Source: Schistocephalus solidus (lineage: Eukaryota; Platyhelminthes; Cestoda; Diphyllobothriidea; Diphyllobothriidae). Taken from it: 64,000 bases of DNA. Made by a program: the position numbers and the translations under genes. Numbering within the stretch: the first letter of the stretch is position 1; each line of letters begins with the position of its first letter. The notes beneath the pieces are model-generated. The model was not told where the DNA came from and ran no database searches. It worked only from the letters and a program-made list of their open reading frames with translations. The DNA lies in assembly GCA_017591395.1 (NCBI GenBank), contig WEDG01000379.1, positions 19,623 through 83,622 of the forward strand, written 5' to 3'. Positions 1-14,200 of this stretch are shown here, piece by piece.

Positions 1-2161
1 GGACAGTAACGAAAGTCAGTATTGCAAGATGTACAATCAGAACCGCGCTACTTTCCGCGCCGTCTGATATACGAAGGAAAGTTTACGGAATGGCCGCGCG
101 CTAGACCGATAAGTGCAAAATCGACTGAAGGATACGAGCATATATGAGATTTGAGCCAGAGAAACTGTCAGAACCTCTTCTTAGTTCTGTAGTTCACAAA
201 AAACGTTTATTGCCCAAAAGGTTGGCAGTAATAAAGACTATAAAAGCAACCAAACTATCGGTAAGACTGAAAAATATAAACACCTCGCTTTTGAAATCCA
301 GTCCTTTAGGGTTGCTCCTCACTTTCCTTAGGCAGACGTAAGCATTTTTATATTGATACTGTCGATAGCATGTTCATCATATTCCTTTCCTTGGACTCCT
401 ATAGTTCAGCCGACGATGTTTGGTTATTTATCGTGAAAATGATGCCCTCGAAAGTATGCTGACTCTACTTATTTGAATGATGATGGTGAAGAAAACGAAA
501 CCACGGTAACGTTGAACGGCAACATCATAGGAATTTACTTCCACTGATATCGTACATAATCTAATCACGCCGACGTACGGGCACGATTTATGGGAAACAT
601 TGAGTTTATAAATGTTTATGTTAGTATGGCATGCATTTATTGGGGATTGGTTAACTCAGTACGGTTTTCGTAGGCATTTTGAACAGAATTAAAGGATGAC
701 GTTGAAGTGGCATTTGGGGAGCTGGCGCATTTATAGGATGGAGTGTGGTTTCATGGTGTAACCGAACAATCAATTTAACTGGTATGGTCTCGTAGTTGCA
801 GTATTAGCATGCAAGAGCACGCAATTTAAGCACACACTAGGTAAGCCAAAAGTAGTGCAAAAACGAACCTCTCGACATCGTGGCCAAACTGAAACCTTTT
901 CTTTGTTTACTGCCAAAATCCACTCTTCTTCGATTTCCGCGGACTAGGAAGAACATAGAAAATTTGGTTATGGCTCGTAATAAGTAGCTCCTTTGCAACT
1001 GTAATGACATCGTAATACATAGTGCCTGGATAAGCACCGCCGGGGGGTGGGGGGGGGGAAGGGTGGGGAGTGGGCACGCAAGCACCTTTTGCTGTTTACG
1101 AAAATACGCGACAACTGAGCTGATGATATTCATGAGAAACTAACTCCCAAAGAAACAGGGACGTTGGAATGCAGACGTTCTTCGGGAGAACTCCAGGATG
1201 TGTCTAATTGGGGCATTCTATAACAGCAAACTTCTCCTCAAGAGAATGCTAACCACTAAGTGATTTGTCACCTGAACTGTTTCCAAATGCCCGACCAGGA
1301 CAGCATGATTTGCGTCGCCCCCATTAAAATTGTGATTTTTTTTCTAGCAGCTATTAAACATGCCCTTTCATTTTTATAATATAACTAAGGTGCGCTGTTC
1401 ATTCTATTATAACCAAATCGAAAATATTCAATGCCTTTAGAATCGGGGTGAATGTTCACACTCCAGACATAGGTTTAAGAAGAAAAGAGGAAGAAAAGGC
1501 TGTTTGATCGCTGGAAAACATTTATTTATGCATCTGAGCTTTCAAACTCGTAAAAGAGTTCATCACCGAGGAGTAAAGTGGCAACAGTACTAGTTCTAAA
1601 GCTCAAACGAATAAAATATGACTCCAGCTATTAAACAGCCTTCTTCTTTTCTTTCTAATCCCCCACTTATATCTTTTGAAGTCAGGGAATCAACTAATTT
1701 GAAGTAAGGAACCAGAAACAAATAAATTATTAAAAGGAATAGTTTTACCGAAACGTAATTTGAGTGTACATCGTCTCTCATACACAGCCAAACTCTATTT
1801 TCACGTCATGAGAACGGCACAGGGGTTTTTCTTCCCATAAGAGCAAAATAAGCTATAGCCTACATGTGATGTTGCCTTTCTAAGTTTATGCTCATTTCGA
1901 CCAACTAAACGCTCTTGCTTGGTAATTCGTTTAAATAAGGCTAGCTTAATCGCAGAAAAAAGGGGAGACCAATGACGAAAGCTACACCAACTCCAGCCCG
2001 GTATGACCTGAAACCTGAAACCGGTTTCAGCTCATTGGCCGGTTATCGATTTACTGCTGCCCTCCTTACTCCTTTTAATCGCCTACCACTGCCCTGAGTA
2101 ATATTAAAAAAATCGCGTTGGCCTAGATTGGCCAGATAAACCAGACAGATTTTAAACAAAC
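1..2161. other. Left-edge region, no exon recognised
   Basis: In transcript sense this follows exon 27. The remaining FERM-2 F3 lobe and stop codon should be here or beyond the edge, but I found no matching block (family pattern ISNWSSGNTYFHI, TSLGYKMDDLLTSY). Contains a G-rich run and AT-rich DNA only. Confidence 0.5.
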
Positions 2162-2278
2162 CTGCACATCAAAGAAGGCGGATCCAAAGGTCGGCACGGT
2201 CGCAAGACTCTTAAGAAAGGCAAGAGGCGCGTCAGAAGGAGATAACTGGGGCCCCTGGTTGGCCACATTCGCGAGTCT
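2162..2278 (-). CDS. Myosin exon 27 (FERM-2, F2-F3 boundary)
   Basis: 39 codons, acceptor TTGTATTCTTTTACAG, donor GTTTGT. Encodes [20 protein letters not shown] and FFDVQ, nearly identical to the class [27 protein letters not shown] block. This shows that the gene extends at least this far left. The last 80-90 residues of the family protein lie beyond 2,162 or outside the window. Confidence 0.93.
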
Positions 2279-5200
2279 CTGTAAAAGAATACAATATGAC
2301 GACTCAGCAAGGCGAAGCAAGAGGTCTTCTACTAGTGTAATCAGTGCTACGAGTGAGCGGGAAGAAAAGATAAGAAACATTGTTGTCAATTTTAGACGAC
2401 TGACATCCAGTCTGTGATGGCTAATTCTCGATGTGGCCTTCACGGCATCATTTTATATTTGAGACCCGAGTCCCTCTACTAGAAACCTGGTTCAAGTTTC
2501 AAGGACAAGGTTGTGTGTGGCACACGCAGACGGACTGTTTAGTTTTGTCAGCAAGATCGTTAAGTTCTACTAGTGTTTTCAGTACTAAACGAAAGGCGGA
2601 TCAACCAGAAAGAAAGGATAAGAAACATTGTTGTTGAATTTGGACAGATTGTAGTTTTCTCGGTTAAAGAAATGAGGCTTTCCGTCCCTGATCGGCACCA
2701 GATACAATCTACCGATGAACACGAGTGGTAAACTTTTCTTTGCTCATCTATGTAGGCATGGTTGAGAGGTAACGTTAGAAGCTTGATGGGCATATGAGGC
2801 AAGAAGGGAAGCGGGTTTGCAACTAGTAGCAAGCTGATGAAAAAGATAGAATAAAATAGAGTAACAAAGAGCTCTGCAGAGAGACTCATCAAGACAGAGG
2901 AGAAGAAGATACCTCGATCCAGTCTGGCTCATAAATGTGGCTCAACATAGTTCTTGGTAAAATTTGTTCGGGGGAAACTCTAAAATAAGTGGTAAAAGTT
3001 CCGTTAAAATGAATCTTCTACAATATTGAAAATGGAAGGATTTATTTAACGATAAAGAAATCCATTCAGTGGAGATGACACAGATACAATACTCGTGAAG
3101 ATTATAAATACCGTACCGTGATGTTTTTATGATGCATCGAGGCAGCTAGAGAACAGAATAATCTTCAAAATTCATCAGCCCCCTCTAAGAAATCGGGGCC
3201 GCAATTTTACGCGGAAGAAGCATACCTTTCATATTTTTGAAAGTACAATTTTGAATGGTTGTTGAAGTTCAAGCTTTTTTTAACTATACTGCAAGAATAC
3301 CGTTCAACTCAAGAGATCGCGGTGTAACAAGCCTTGAAAAAATACTCATGGTAAAGCCCCGAAGAGGACCTGCATATTCTGTTGGTCAGCTTTTCAATTT
3401 GAGTAACCACTTTCTGTCCCTTTTATCTGTGGAAAATTCCCAAAGCAATACAATATCCCGACAAGTTCCTTTCTATACACTGAACTACCTTCGTTGTTTA
3501 TTAGCGAGTACTGATGGCAGCCTCACAATGACAGCAATCTACACGCAAAATGGAGGTGTGTACCAAATATTTGTACAGACTGTCAGAGGAGGTGTGTTTT
3601 GCTTGTCCGCGGACCAGTGTCTCTATGGTTTTTTACGAAAATATCATTCAGGCAACAACAAAAGTTTTCCCTAGAAATCAATCAGTCTGGATTAAGTTTT
3701 ATGGGTGCAGCCGTGGCATGCAGCGACAGAGCATAAGTGAAAACCTGTCTGGACTCTTAGTTACTACCCGCGCTGTCAGTATGGTGTAACTTATAACCTC
3801 TTTATAAACGAAAGTTTCTCAAGAATGCACATGGGTCCACGTTTGGCAGATAAAAGCGGAGCTTTTAGTCTACTTCACTGCATAGAAAAAGGTGAATTCG
3901 TGTAATAAAAAGAATCAGGTTGTTGGTTGTGCAATCAAAAAAGAGAAGAATGAAGATGAGAATGATTTTACTTCCCCTGTCTGGTTTTGCGGGCCTTCTT
4001 AATAGAAGACAGTCACAACGCGAAACAATCAGGATCGGCAATTATCTGCGCGGTCAAGGCGCGAGGGGGGGAGGCGATACAGCTAAAGGTCCGACCCATC
4101 TCCATAGTCGGCATTAGCGGGCTACGCATCAAGAAAAGTGCGCCATATAATTAAAATTGGTAGGCTTTATAACCACCCGAGACGTCAGACCTGCAATAAG
4201 CCTCTCCGAATGAATGTCTTCTACTCCTTTTGGCATAGGAGGAAATGTATAAGACTTGCAAAAGAAAAGCATCCCAACTGTGGAGACAAGCTCCCATCAA
4301 GGAAAAAGGACTTATTATAGGAACGGTAAAGGATACTGATAGGGGTTTGCGGAACAGAAATGAAACACAGCAAGTCTAAATCCCGTTCAAATGGAGGTAC
4401 CAACCTTTGCCCGCGCCATATGTAAATAAGGGTGCTTAACTCCAAGAACTGTTCGAAACTGCACCGATGGTAACCCTGGAGGAAGTTTTCCAGCTCCTAT
4501 AATCAAAGGCAAAAACGCCAACAAGGAAAAGTGCATACCAAGGCAAATGTTAGACAAGCAAAAGTCACTAAGAATATCGGGTGGATCTGCTTCAGTAAGA
4601 TTTCCTCGAGTAAAATCCCATGATCAAAATATGTAGGTAGGAAACATTCTTCGTGGAAGCACACTGCTTCAAAACACGCTTGGGGACCAGATAATAGGAT
4701 AATTGCTGGCAGAGTACATATTTTGTGACAATGAAAGATACCTGACTGGACTTTATTAGGTTTTCTGACAATTTATCTGATAGAGTATGATTAGAAAGCG
4801 CTGTCTACGAAGCACAGGCTTTGCGTAATATTTAATTAATATGCAGAAGCCGATAACAGAATCCCCCCGCCCCACCCCACGTAAAACAGACGGCTTCGCG
4901 TTAAATTCCAGTTCCCTTTTCTGAACCCTTACACTAACGCCAACGCCAACCTTAAGCCTGTCCCATCCCTGACTTTAATTGGAAGCCAACTTTAGCCCTA
5001 AACCAAACCTTTAACGTAACCCGAATAGCCCTGGTATTTAGCGCAAGGCTGCATGAAGAACGACGGGTTCCTATTCCAGCGTCCTTCCCAGCACACGACA
5101 ACATTAAAAACGCGTTTTTAATGTTTTTTCTCAAACTTTAAGTTGTATTATCTCCTGCAAAATATTTTCTGATATACACTTCCGTGAAAGCAAAGTATCA

Positions 5201-8200
5201 AACCAATAATTGCTTCATAGCCATTAAAAATTTTCCATCAAATATTCTTCCATACCAGATCAGTCAGATAACTGAGAGTGATGAAGATGGAATTTTAACT
5301 AGAGACGACCAACGGGGACTGTGAACAGCGAACTACCCCCGTGCAGCAGCGAAAGTAGCGTTCCAGTAAAATCTCTCCTGCATTAGTTGGTTTTGTATTC
5401 CTATGCTGACCCATGCAACAGCTCTAGTCTGCTGCTCCAAGGGGAACTTGAGCGTTCATATGGCGCCAGGAGATCAGATCACGTAAACGAAGTAGGGCAC
5501 GTCGGGTTGAAGACGTTACTGCATGACCGTGCGCATTTACGGTCAGGAAATGGTCAGTGAAGAGCGGAGGTCAGATAGGATTGTCCGCTTTTGTGACCCC
5601 TTCAATTCACTCGACTCGTATCTTGCCAGGACCGCAATTGCTCCTCACTATGACAAACTATCAGCTCACCCGGCAATCATCTATGCTGCTTTAATTACCC
5701 TCTGCCCACCAACTGAGTTATGCAGAAGTACACGAGAAAGGTAATCTCTCTGTTAGAACGATAATCGACCCGAATGCTGAAACGCCGGTGTTTAGGCGGC
5801 CCCGCTAGTTCATCCTGGAATCCGATCCTCATTCGTAAACTAAAGTGGATGAGCGTAGCCGTATATCTGAGAGGATCAGCCTTCAAGATCGCTATACACA
5901 AATGCTGTTTCCAGCATCTGTAGTTTAAGCTGAAGACTAACGCAGACAAGACGGTTACCAGGCCACCCAACAAATACTGAGGCGAACTAGGGACAGGATG
6001 AGGGAAGCGCAAAGGACAGTAGAGCATTAATCGTCTAATTGATCCTGAACTTGTCTTAAGGAGGTTTTCTTTCGAAATCAAATGATATTTTGTGTAGAGA
6101 GTGAGGCTGATAGTGAGCCATATTTCCTTGCTATAATCCGACCTGAAAAACTCATCCTTATCAAGAACGGTCCTTGTTTATGTTGGAAAACAAAATTCTA
6201 TTGAGACTGCTGGACATTCGCTAGATAACGAACGGATATGATAAGTACGAAAGTTTCCGTATGCTTCTCGACGTCCCAGAAAACGTTGGCCCGAGAACCT
6301 GAGGCATCCAAGCCAGCAACACAAGAGGCAAATTTGTTAGGTTACCTGGAAAGAACGGGCCGACAAAAATTCAAAAAATCCAATCTACCCCCAATTCACA
6401 TTCAGTTGTACGGCCTTTACGTGGTCGGCTGCCTGTTTTGCTACCGAGGAGACTTTTTCTGGCCTACCAAAATTTCCACAGATCCTATATAACTCAAACA
6501 AATTTAAAAAATTGTAAATGTTTCCTCTCAACCTAGAAATATCTTTACCACAGACTGAAAAACACAGGTTTCGTTTTCATTGCCTAGATGTTCATTCGCA
6601 CATTAGGTTCTTATCGCTTTACAGGCCCCCACAGAACAGAGTTCGCCTCACCTCAACTCGTTTCGGGACTAAGCTACTGCCTGTATTTCCCAGCGTTTTA
6701 CTTTTCTGTCAGGCAAAGCCAGCATCATCTCCCGATATCACGGCTAACTTTTTATAGTGACTGAATAATCCTTTCCAAGGCCGCTAATTCTTAACTGTAA
6801 ATTGATCGACCTCATACGGTATTAGCTAAATTCATCCTGTTCGTACCCAATTCCTTTCTGGCTAAGTTACCCAGGAATTGTTGCTCGAACATGCCCATTG
6901 TGAATTTATGCTCTTGTGTCTGTGTCATTGACAGCAGTGTTGTTATTTCTTCCCAAGTATTCACACATGCAGTGTACCTAAACAATTTTTCCAACAAATG
7001 CACATCTCCCAGTCAACAGAGGTCCTTATAGAACTACCAGCAGAAGTACGGAGTTACACATGCGTATCTGTAAATTAAGAGCAGGCATAAAGTAGGAAGA
7101 TTAATGATAGCACTATGCATAAAGTCTACAGTTGAGTGGGATGTCTAGAAAGGATAAGATCTTCAGGACGCTTATACGATTTTTTAAAAAAAGAGTAATG
7201 AAGGTTGCAGCGTCTTTAACTACGTTTGGAGTTTATGCCTGAGAGGGTATTTCGATAGCCTAAAGTATCCAAGTGGTCTACCTGATGCGAGTCGATGACG
7301 TTGTCCGAAACGCTGCCTAAGCCAGGAAGAGAGTGAAGCCAGAGCTTGCGTTTAAAGTAGAGTGGTGTTGAAGGCAGAGCTGATAGAGAAAGAAAAAAAT
7401 ATGTCTTTTAAAGTCGTAAGAGAAGGATTCGTTAACGTTTCTTACCGCAACGCTGTGGTCATGGGTGAAACGAAAAAAAAATATGAAAATAACCTGCCGC
7501 TACTCCCAAAAAGGTGGCATTATGGCTTGAGCCTAAGAACACTCTCAACATCTCAATTAGCGTCAGATCAACGTTACGGAAACTTTTTGTATTATGACAA
7601 TTAAGTAGGTGCGTTTTTTGGACAAGTAGTACTTCAGGCAAAGTCTTCTGGTCTTATAAGCTTTTCCACATTACACGTTTGCTTGGGTGTCTGCAAGCTA
7701 CGAAGAAATCTTGAAGTAAGTAAGTGCGCAGAGGTAAGGAGGGACATCGTGTTGGTCATAAAAGAAGAATAAAAGGGCTTGTGAATATACAGCATCGGCA
7801 AGAAACAGGAATAGAAACCGTACATGAACTATATTGCAATATCGTTTCTACCTATTAGGTGTTGATAGGTTGACATACATTAGCAACAGTCTCTGAGGCA
7901 TACTGCAGTTAACAGCACCTTTCAAGAGCATACACGTGAACTTTTAAGTTAATTAAATCGTTGAAAAGGTAGGAAAAGGGAAAAGAAATCCCCTTAATAC
8001 GAATGTTCTTGCGTTAAGTTTCCGGAGAGAAAGGTAAGGGTTGAGGCTAGTGTCAGTACACTAATAGGAGGTATCACCTTTACTGGAATTCAGTGCAAGA
8101 CCACCCGTAACACGTATTCCCGTATAATAACATATCCTCTTATAAGAGTGCCGAAAACCAAAAAACCTTCGAATACATGTGAATTTAAAGCTACTGCGTA

Positions 8201-11200
8201 TATCCAGACGAAAATATTAGATATGAGCTATCAAGCTTTTTAGGAAAACGTTACACAACGCGTGCACCCGGTGTGAGCCCTCTATTAAAAAGTCTATGAA
8301 TTAAACTAGACTGAAAAATTAAGTCGAAAACTTACATCAAGCAACTAGTTGCTATGCGGCTAATATGAACTTAAAAGGGTGATTTTAAAATTCTCAGTTG
8401 CGTAATCGACGATAGATCGAAGTGAAACACTGTAAGTTCTGCCAAGAGGTAGGCTTAGCGACATATATCGAAATAAAAAATTAGTAAAGGACAGGTCCGT
8501 TCGAGCAACGGATCAATTTGCTAATTATTCTGAGCTTTCAACCTCGTGCAGGTGTTCATCTGCAGAGATAACAGCAGCGACAAAAAGGCGACAATTATAG
8601 GGGGTAAAAACAAATAAATGATCACTGATTGAAGTCTTGAGGTGACTGCGCAGGACTTTGTACGCTGGCGACAAATCGGTAAGTCGATTAATTGAGTTCC
8701 CATCTGTGGTGGACCAGACTTTAATCAATCATAGACTCGCCTTATTTCCGGCGTGGGCAATTTCCTTGACGGCTGGGAAGTTGAACTCCTGGCTCGTTTC
8801 GTAGGTCTGGGCGGCAACTTGCGATAGTCTGCCAAAAAGCCATAAGCCAAATGTCCCAATGCGGCCGATCGTTGCTTTAAAATGCAGCCCTACGTATAAC
8901 TTGGTAAAGTGGATGTATTCAAAGCTGAAGCTCATCCAAGGTAATTTGACTGCCTCAGTTCGGTTGGCCTCTCAATTCCTCGTAGACATTCAAGTTCGGA
9001 CGATTAAATCGGATGAAATCATGATCTCTTTCGATATGAATTCGTTCGGCGTACGAAGTCTTGCACAAGGAACTTGAAGGGGCACATGATGAGGCTCAGA
9101 GTCCATTCAAAATTGAAAACCTCACGAGGCTATTCAAATTTTGCCAAAAATCTTGCTTCAATTTTGAAGGAGAAACCTATGAGCAGATCGAAGGAACTTC
9201 AATGGGCTCCCCAAACTCCGCTTTTGTGGCAGAAATGGTTCTACAGGAGCTAGAAAACACTGCCTTTGTCCAGATTGAGTCTGTATTTTGGCACTATTAC
9301 TTTGGAAACACGTTTTTTATCGTAACGAAAAACATGCTGGAAACTTCCATAACTTGCTCTACGGAATCTTCTCTGATATAAAATTCACAACGGAAGAGGA
9401 AATGGGAACAACAGAGGCCTTTCCTTGATGTCCTAGTCAAACGAAATCCCAACTGGTAAATTTAGATGACGGTTTACAGGTAGGTAAAGAACAGCGCACA
9501 ACTCAACAGCTTTCACAACAACCACCCGGTGGCTCGTACAGGAAGCTGTGTGAGAACGCTCTTCAAACAGATTCAAAGTCATTGCCACAAGCAGGAAGAA
9601 AAAGTATGCGAGTCCCGATATCTCCGCGACCAATTTATCCAGACTGGTTATCCTAAGGCGTTTATAAGCTGCTGCCTAAGAAACAACACCAAGGATAGGG
9701 CACGCTCTGTCATACATAAAAGAAGTCTCAGAATCGACTGAGCGCATTGTTGCCAGACTAGGTATTGGCATTGTAAACCGGCCGAAAGCTACTGTGCAGA
9801 GCAGGGTGATGAAAATAAAATACCAACTAAACCCCAAAGAGCAATCTGGGGTAGCATATCGCATCCCATGCCTAAACCATCCTTGTAATTACACAGTTCA
9901 GACTGAACGTATGCTGGGATCGCGCATACGGAAACATTATTTGGCGGTGCGACGGGGCAGCGAATCATCGCAAGTTACCGTCCACGCCTAAAACGGGCCA
10001 TGTGTTTAACTTCGCAGCCGTCAAAATAATCACCCATGCCGGAAACAAGACGAGTCGAGAATTGATTACAGTACTACCCCCCACGGATGCGAACTCAATC
10101 AATCGATGTATCGACTTGGCGCCGGCGTACATAGCCCTGAACATTCACCTACCATCTTGCCTCAGTGACCGCTGCTTGGGTTGTACCCCCTATAAGTGTC
10201 GCCTTTTGAAGATGACCTGCTGCACGAGTTTGAAAGTCCAGAATAATAAACAGATTATTCCGGTATTCGAACAGATTTCTTCTTTGCTTATGCAATCACC
10301 TATGACTGGAACCTTCGCATTCGTTCGTTAATAAAACATTCGCGGCTATCTGCAAGGAAATCCTATAAACGTGGTTCATACAGCTGAGATTCTTTCCAGT
10401 GTTTAAAAAATGTTGAGGAAATGCGGAACTCCACAAACTTTAGGCAGTTTTAAATGGCATGGGACATGCAGCGGAAGTTAGAGATGGGTCTATTTTAAAA
10501 ATTATAATTAGAAGAATGGTATGCCAATTCGGAACTCAAAGTGAGATTTCAGATGAGCATAAACATTACTGTAATGGAAGCATCAAGTTAAGGTCATACT
10601 GCACATTTGGCACGAAGACTCTCACATCTTTCAATTCATGGCTGTTCTCCTAGTTTTGCAAGTGGTAAGTACATAGCTTGTCCTTGACTTGCCACCGATA
10701 TTGCCCAATATCATTTCAGAGTCACCGGAGGCCTAAAAGGTCCTACTTGAAATCCAAAAGGCATGCCCACAGAATGCCTTTCGGTAGATAGTAGAGATCA
10801 ACCTACCCTTTCCGACCCTGATTGATGCGTAGAGGGCAAAAGAGAAATATGAGATTCTGGTGCTGGCAATTAGCAGTGATGCAACATTTCCTAATAAGTT
10901 GCCTGATTGCCAGTGGTCAATAGGTTGGAACCCAAGATTCCACGTCATCTACCAGGTAAAGTTCGAACCGACTGCCTGTAGTCTTTGACGTCAAACGGTG
11001 CCTAACGAAAGGTTTAACGAACGTAGGCGGAAGCCTGATGGATAGAAAGAATTCTAACCAAAACAGGCACGCTACAACTGAGTTGTCCATTCAGCAGGTG
11101 CCTTAAAATTAGGTTGCTAACTGGTGCTGTCGTCTTGAGGAAAAAAAAGTACACAGGAGTTACAGATTCTGGTGGCTAAATAAATTTCCCACAGTAACGT

Positions 11201-14200
11201 TAAGAAACACTGAAATGTCGAAGAGGTTTCCACAAGGGTTCAGATACGATCAAACTCGACTATGTTGGTTTCATCCTCATAACGGTGAACAAACTATAAG
11301 ACAGTTGTGTGCACGGGAGTAACAAGCTCATAACACAGGAATACGGTGTTATTGGTGCACCTTTTTTGAATTTTCACCACTTATACCAACACAAGACGTT
11401 CACACAAATATCAAACAAAATGCTTACCGAGGAGTGGCCTTTTGCTTTTATACGACATATCCGGTAGAGTTAAATACAGACAGTCCAGGACAAAATCTTC
11501 GTCTTCAATGCAGCGTTTTTCACCGTCCAGGTCCACGTAAACTGCGAACTCATTCCTAGAGCCGAGACCCAGCTCCAAACAGATCTCATCGACTATATCC
11601 GGACCCTTCGTGTCAGATTGTAGAAAGACAATCTATAGGACAGACAGGAAGCAGTTATTAAAAGGAAGAATTCTCATGATAAGCTCATAAAATCAAAATA
11701 AACGCATCTAAAAATAAGAAGGGAGAGCTCATATTCCGTCCTACGATAAGGATAGATAGGCTGACATCAATATTAAATTAAAAGACACTTTCCGACTACG
11801 TTGTGGTACATGCTCGTTCCGTTGCACCTGACAGTTCAATCTAGAGCCCTCGCAGGTAGTCGCGTAACGACCATTAATAATGCAACGAAAAGTAGGAAGA
11901 GACGAAGAAGACTGAAACAACCGGTCTATGCCTCCATAGTAGAGCGTTGGATTCAAAAAGTTCGACGACCAAGCAACACGAATTCGGATAACAGGTAATC
12001 CGGCTCTGGGGGTTGTTTAAGACTGCCTAACGGCGGCTAATAAGCCAGAAGTAGCTACCCAAGTCTTTCTTATATTTTTCGGTATTCCCCTTCCTGTATA
12101 AAGTGCTGTTCAACATCTCCGATTGCAGTTGACTGAACGGTAGTCCATGGGTGAAGTGCTACAGCGCCTGCAGTAACCGTTCGACGACTGTTCCCTTGAT
12201 AAAAATGACCTGAACTGAACCCTTGAATTAGGAGTTGTCCGATTGATTAGGGCAGTAAAGCCGAACTGGCCATTCTAGCATCTAGCACATTTCCTGATGG
12301 TCCTTACTAAACAAATTACAAAGCTGGAGTCTCGGGTGGCGTTGTTTGGCCGTCTGCTGTTGCGCTACGAATCGCGTAGTCTACTTCATAAATTTATCAT
12401 TTATTCAGTGACAGTTACCAGTGGAGATGACGATCCATCAAAGATAGGGAGCATTTTCTGCTGCAGAATCTTCTAACGCAGGTTGAGGATGGGTAAATCT
12501 ATAATCACCTAGTTCAGTCCGCTCACTGGTGTTTGCAGCACGTGAAGTTAAAGCAGTGGAAAACAAAGCGAACTGAAAACCTTGGGTAACATGGAGTTCA
12601 GGATAAGCGCTTTAAGGCCTTTCCAACTGCCAGCTAAAAAAACCTTTATCTGGAATTGCAAAAAGAGAGATCTAAAAGTGCGAGCCTAGAGTCTATTGGA
12701 CGAAAACGTGAAGAAATGAATAATTTAGGACCAATAAAAAGCAATGCCTAAGCATGCTTAGTCAAAGTGAGCAGTTCAGCTTCTCAAGCTGAAATCGTTA
12801 AACGCATCAGGGTAGATACCCAGAAGGTCTGCTAAGTCGGGGATAGTGGGTAGACAAGGTGAGGCAGACCAATATACGTAATGACAACAATAAATGACGG
12901 ACAGAGTGGGACCAACTGATTGTTAAAACGCAGAAAGAGAAGAGATTTAAAAATGTGCTAAGAGCTCACAATGCATTTCCCATCTGGCAGAACTACTTTC
13001 TGAGAGAACTTTGATTTACGCTCGCGAACGGCAGCCAACTCCATTGGATGAGGCGGTTTCTTGCGATTGCCCCGGCTACAAGCGTTTACAGATAAGAAGC
13101 GAGTTAAGAGCACCTTAACCGTGTGCGCAAACAATCGGTGCAGATGCATAATGCAGGTCGTGATTTCCTTACCTTTTTGTGTGGTGTAGCCGGATGTAGC
13201 ACTGGGGTGCCATCGCATGGCTGGATCGGTGCAAAAAGCAAATGAGCTTATTCAAGAGCCGATCGGAAGGCAAAATAACTCCACTCGCCAGCCAAAGGAG
13301 CTCCCAACCTTTGTCTTCACTCTGCCTAAAGCAAGAAGAGAAATTGCGAACTCTAACAGACAGGTAGGTAGGTTAAAGCAGCAACTGCTTGCCAAAATAC
13401 AACTTTGCGGAATCGGCAGGGAAGTCGTTGAGATAAAATGAAATAAGTCACAAAACCTCGGGGTTCTCGGAGCCTCCGTTGGTAACCAACAGGTATGTCC
13501 ACTATTGTAAAGTATTGCTTTAAAGTTGCTGATTATATAGAGGTAAACCGATACGCCATACTGGCAGCCCAGACAAGTGGTTCACCGATATTCTGCCATT
13601 GCATAACACAGCTGCGAGCATCTCGGCCCAGAACTGCGTCCTCTAGCTTGCCCCGTGTGATTTCTGGTAGATACACTGATAAGCCGAATCCCTCGCAGCT
13701 GTCTTACGGCGGCAGAAACACGGGTCTGGGCTTTTAGCTAGTACCTGTGCTTTCAGGGTGGCGTATGGTGTAACCTCTTTGCTGGCTGGCTTTTGGCAGT
13801 TTAATGAGCACTACGGGGCTATCCCGCTGTAGCCGATGGACTTCGGCCCAAATATTTTATACGAAATTTCGATCCATCTCTATAAAGCTTTATTTATGAA
13901 TGACTTACGCTAAGCTCTTAGACAGCTTGATATAATTTAATAACCACATTCTACAAGTACTAAAAAATCCTACGCACATAACACACGTATATTCAAGTTA
14001 ATTAAACTGACGCATCCGAGATGCCCAGACTCATTGGCATTTCCTTACATTGCCTTTTGCTCCAGCTGGGCTGGTAGATCCCGAACAAAGTCTGAAGGAT
14101 CCAAATAACCAAAAATAAAGGGCAAACGTCAGTTGTAAGTTGAGGACAGATAAAAATTTCAAAGATCTGACAGGAAGGAGGCATTTATCCTCCGTTTCCT

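Larger units (their letters stand above)
2641..8520. other. Large myosin intron(s), mostly unassigned
   Basis: Holds the repeat copies at 3.7 and 4.9 kb. Open stretches without recognisable homology occur at 3,255-3,674 (plus), 5,523-5,744 (plus), 5,695-6,081 (minus) and 6,812-7,003 (minus). At least one FERM-2 exon should lie somewhere in 2.3-11.4 kb, and I could not place it. Confidence 0.5.

Noticed and set aside
3255..3674. 139-codon open frame on the plus strand
   Set aside because: No recognisable domain or splice context, runs opposite to the myosin inside its intron, and partly abuts a dispersed repeat. It may be chance; not called a gene.
5695..6081. 128-codon open frame on the minus strand, considered as a missing FERM-2 exon
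   Set aside because: No FERM-like block in any reading frame I translated, and no convincing splice sites.
6812..7003. 63-codon minus-strand frame considered as the FERM-2 F2 lobe
   Set aside because: Plausible acceptor and donor words, but the sequence does not align with the family beyond chance.
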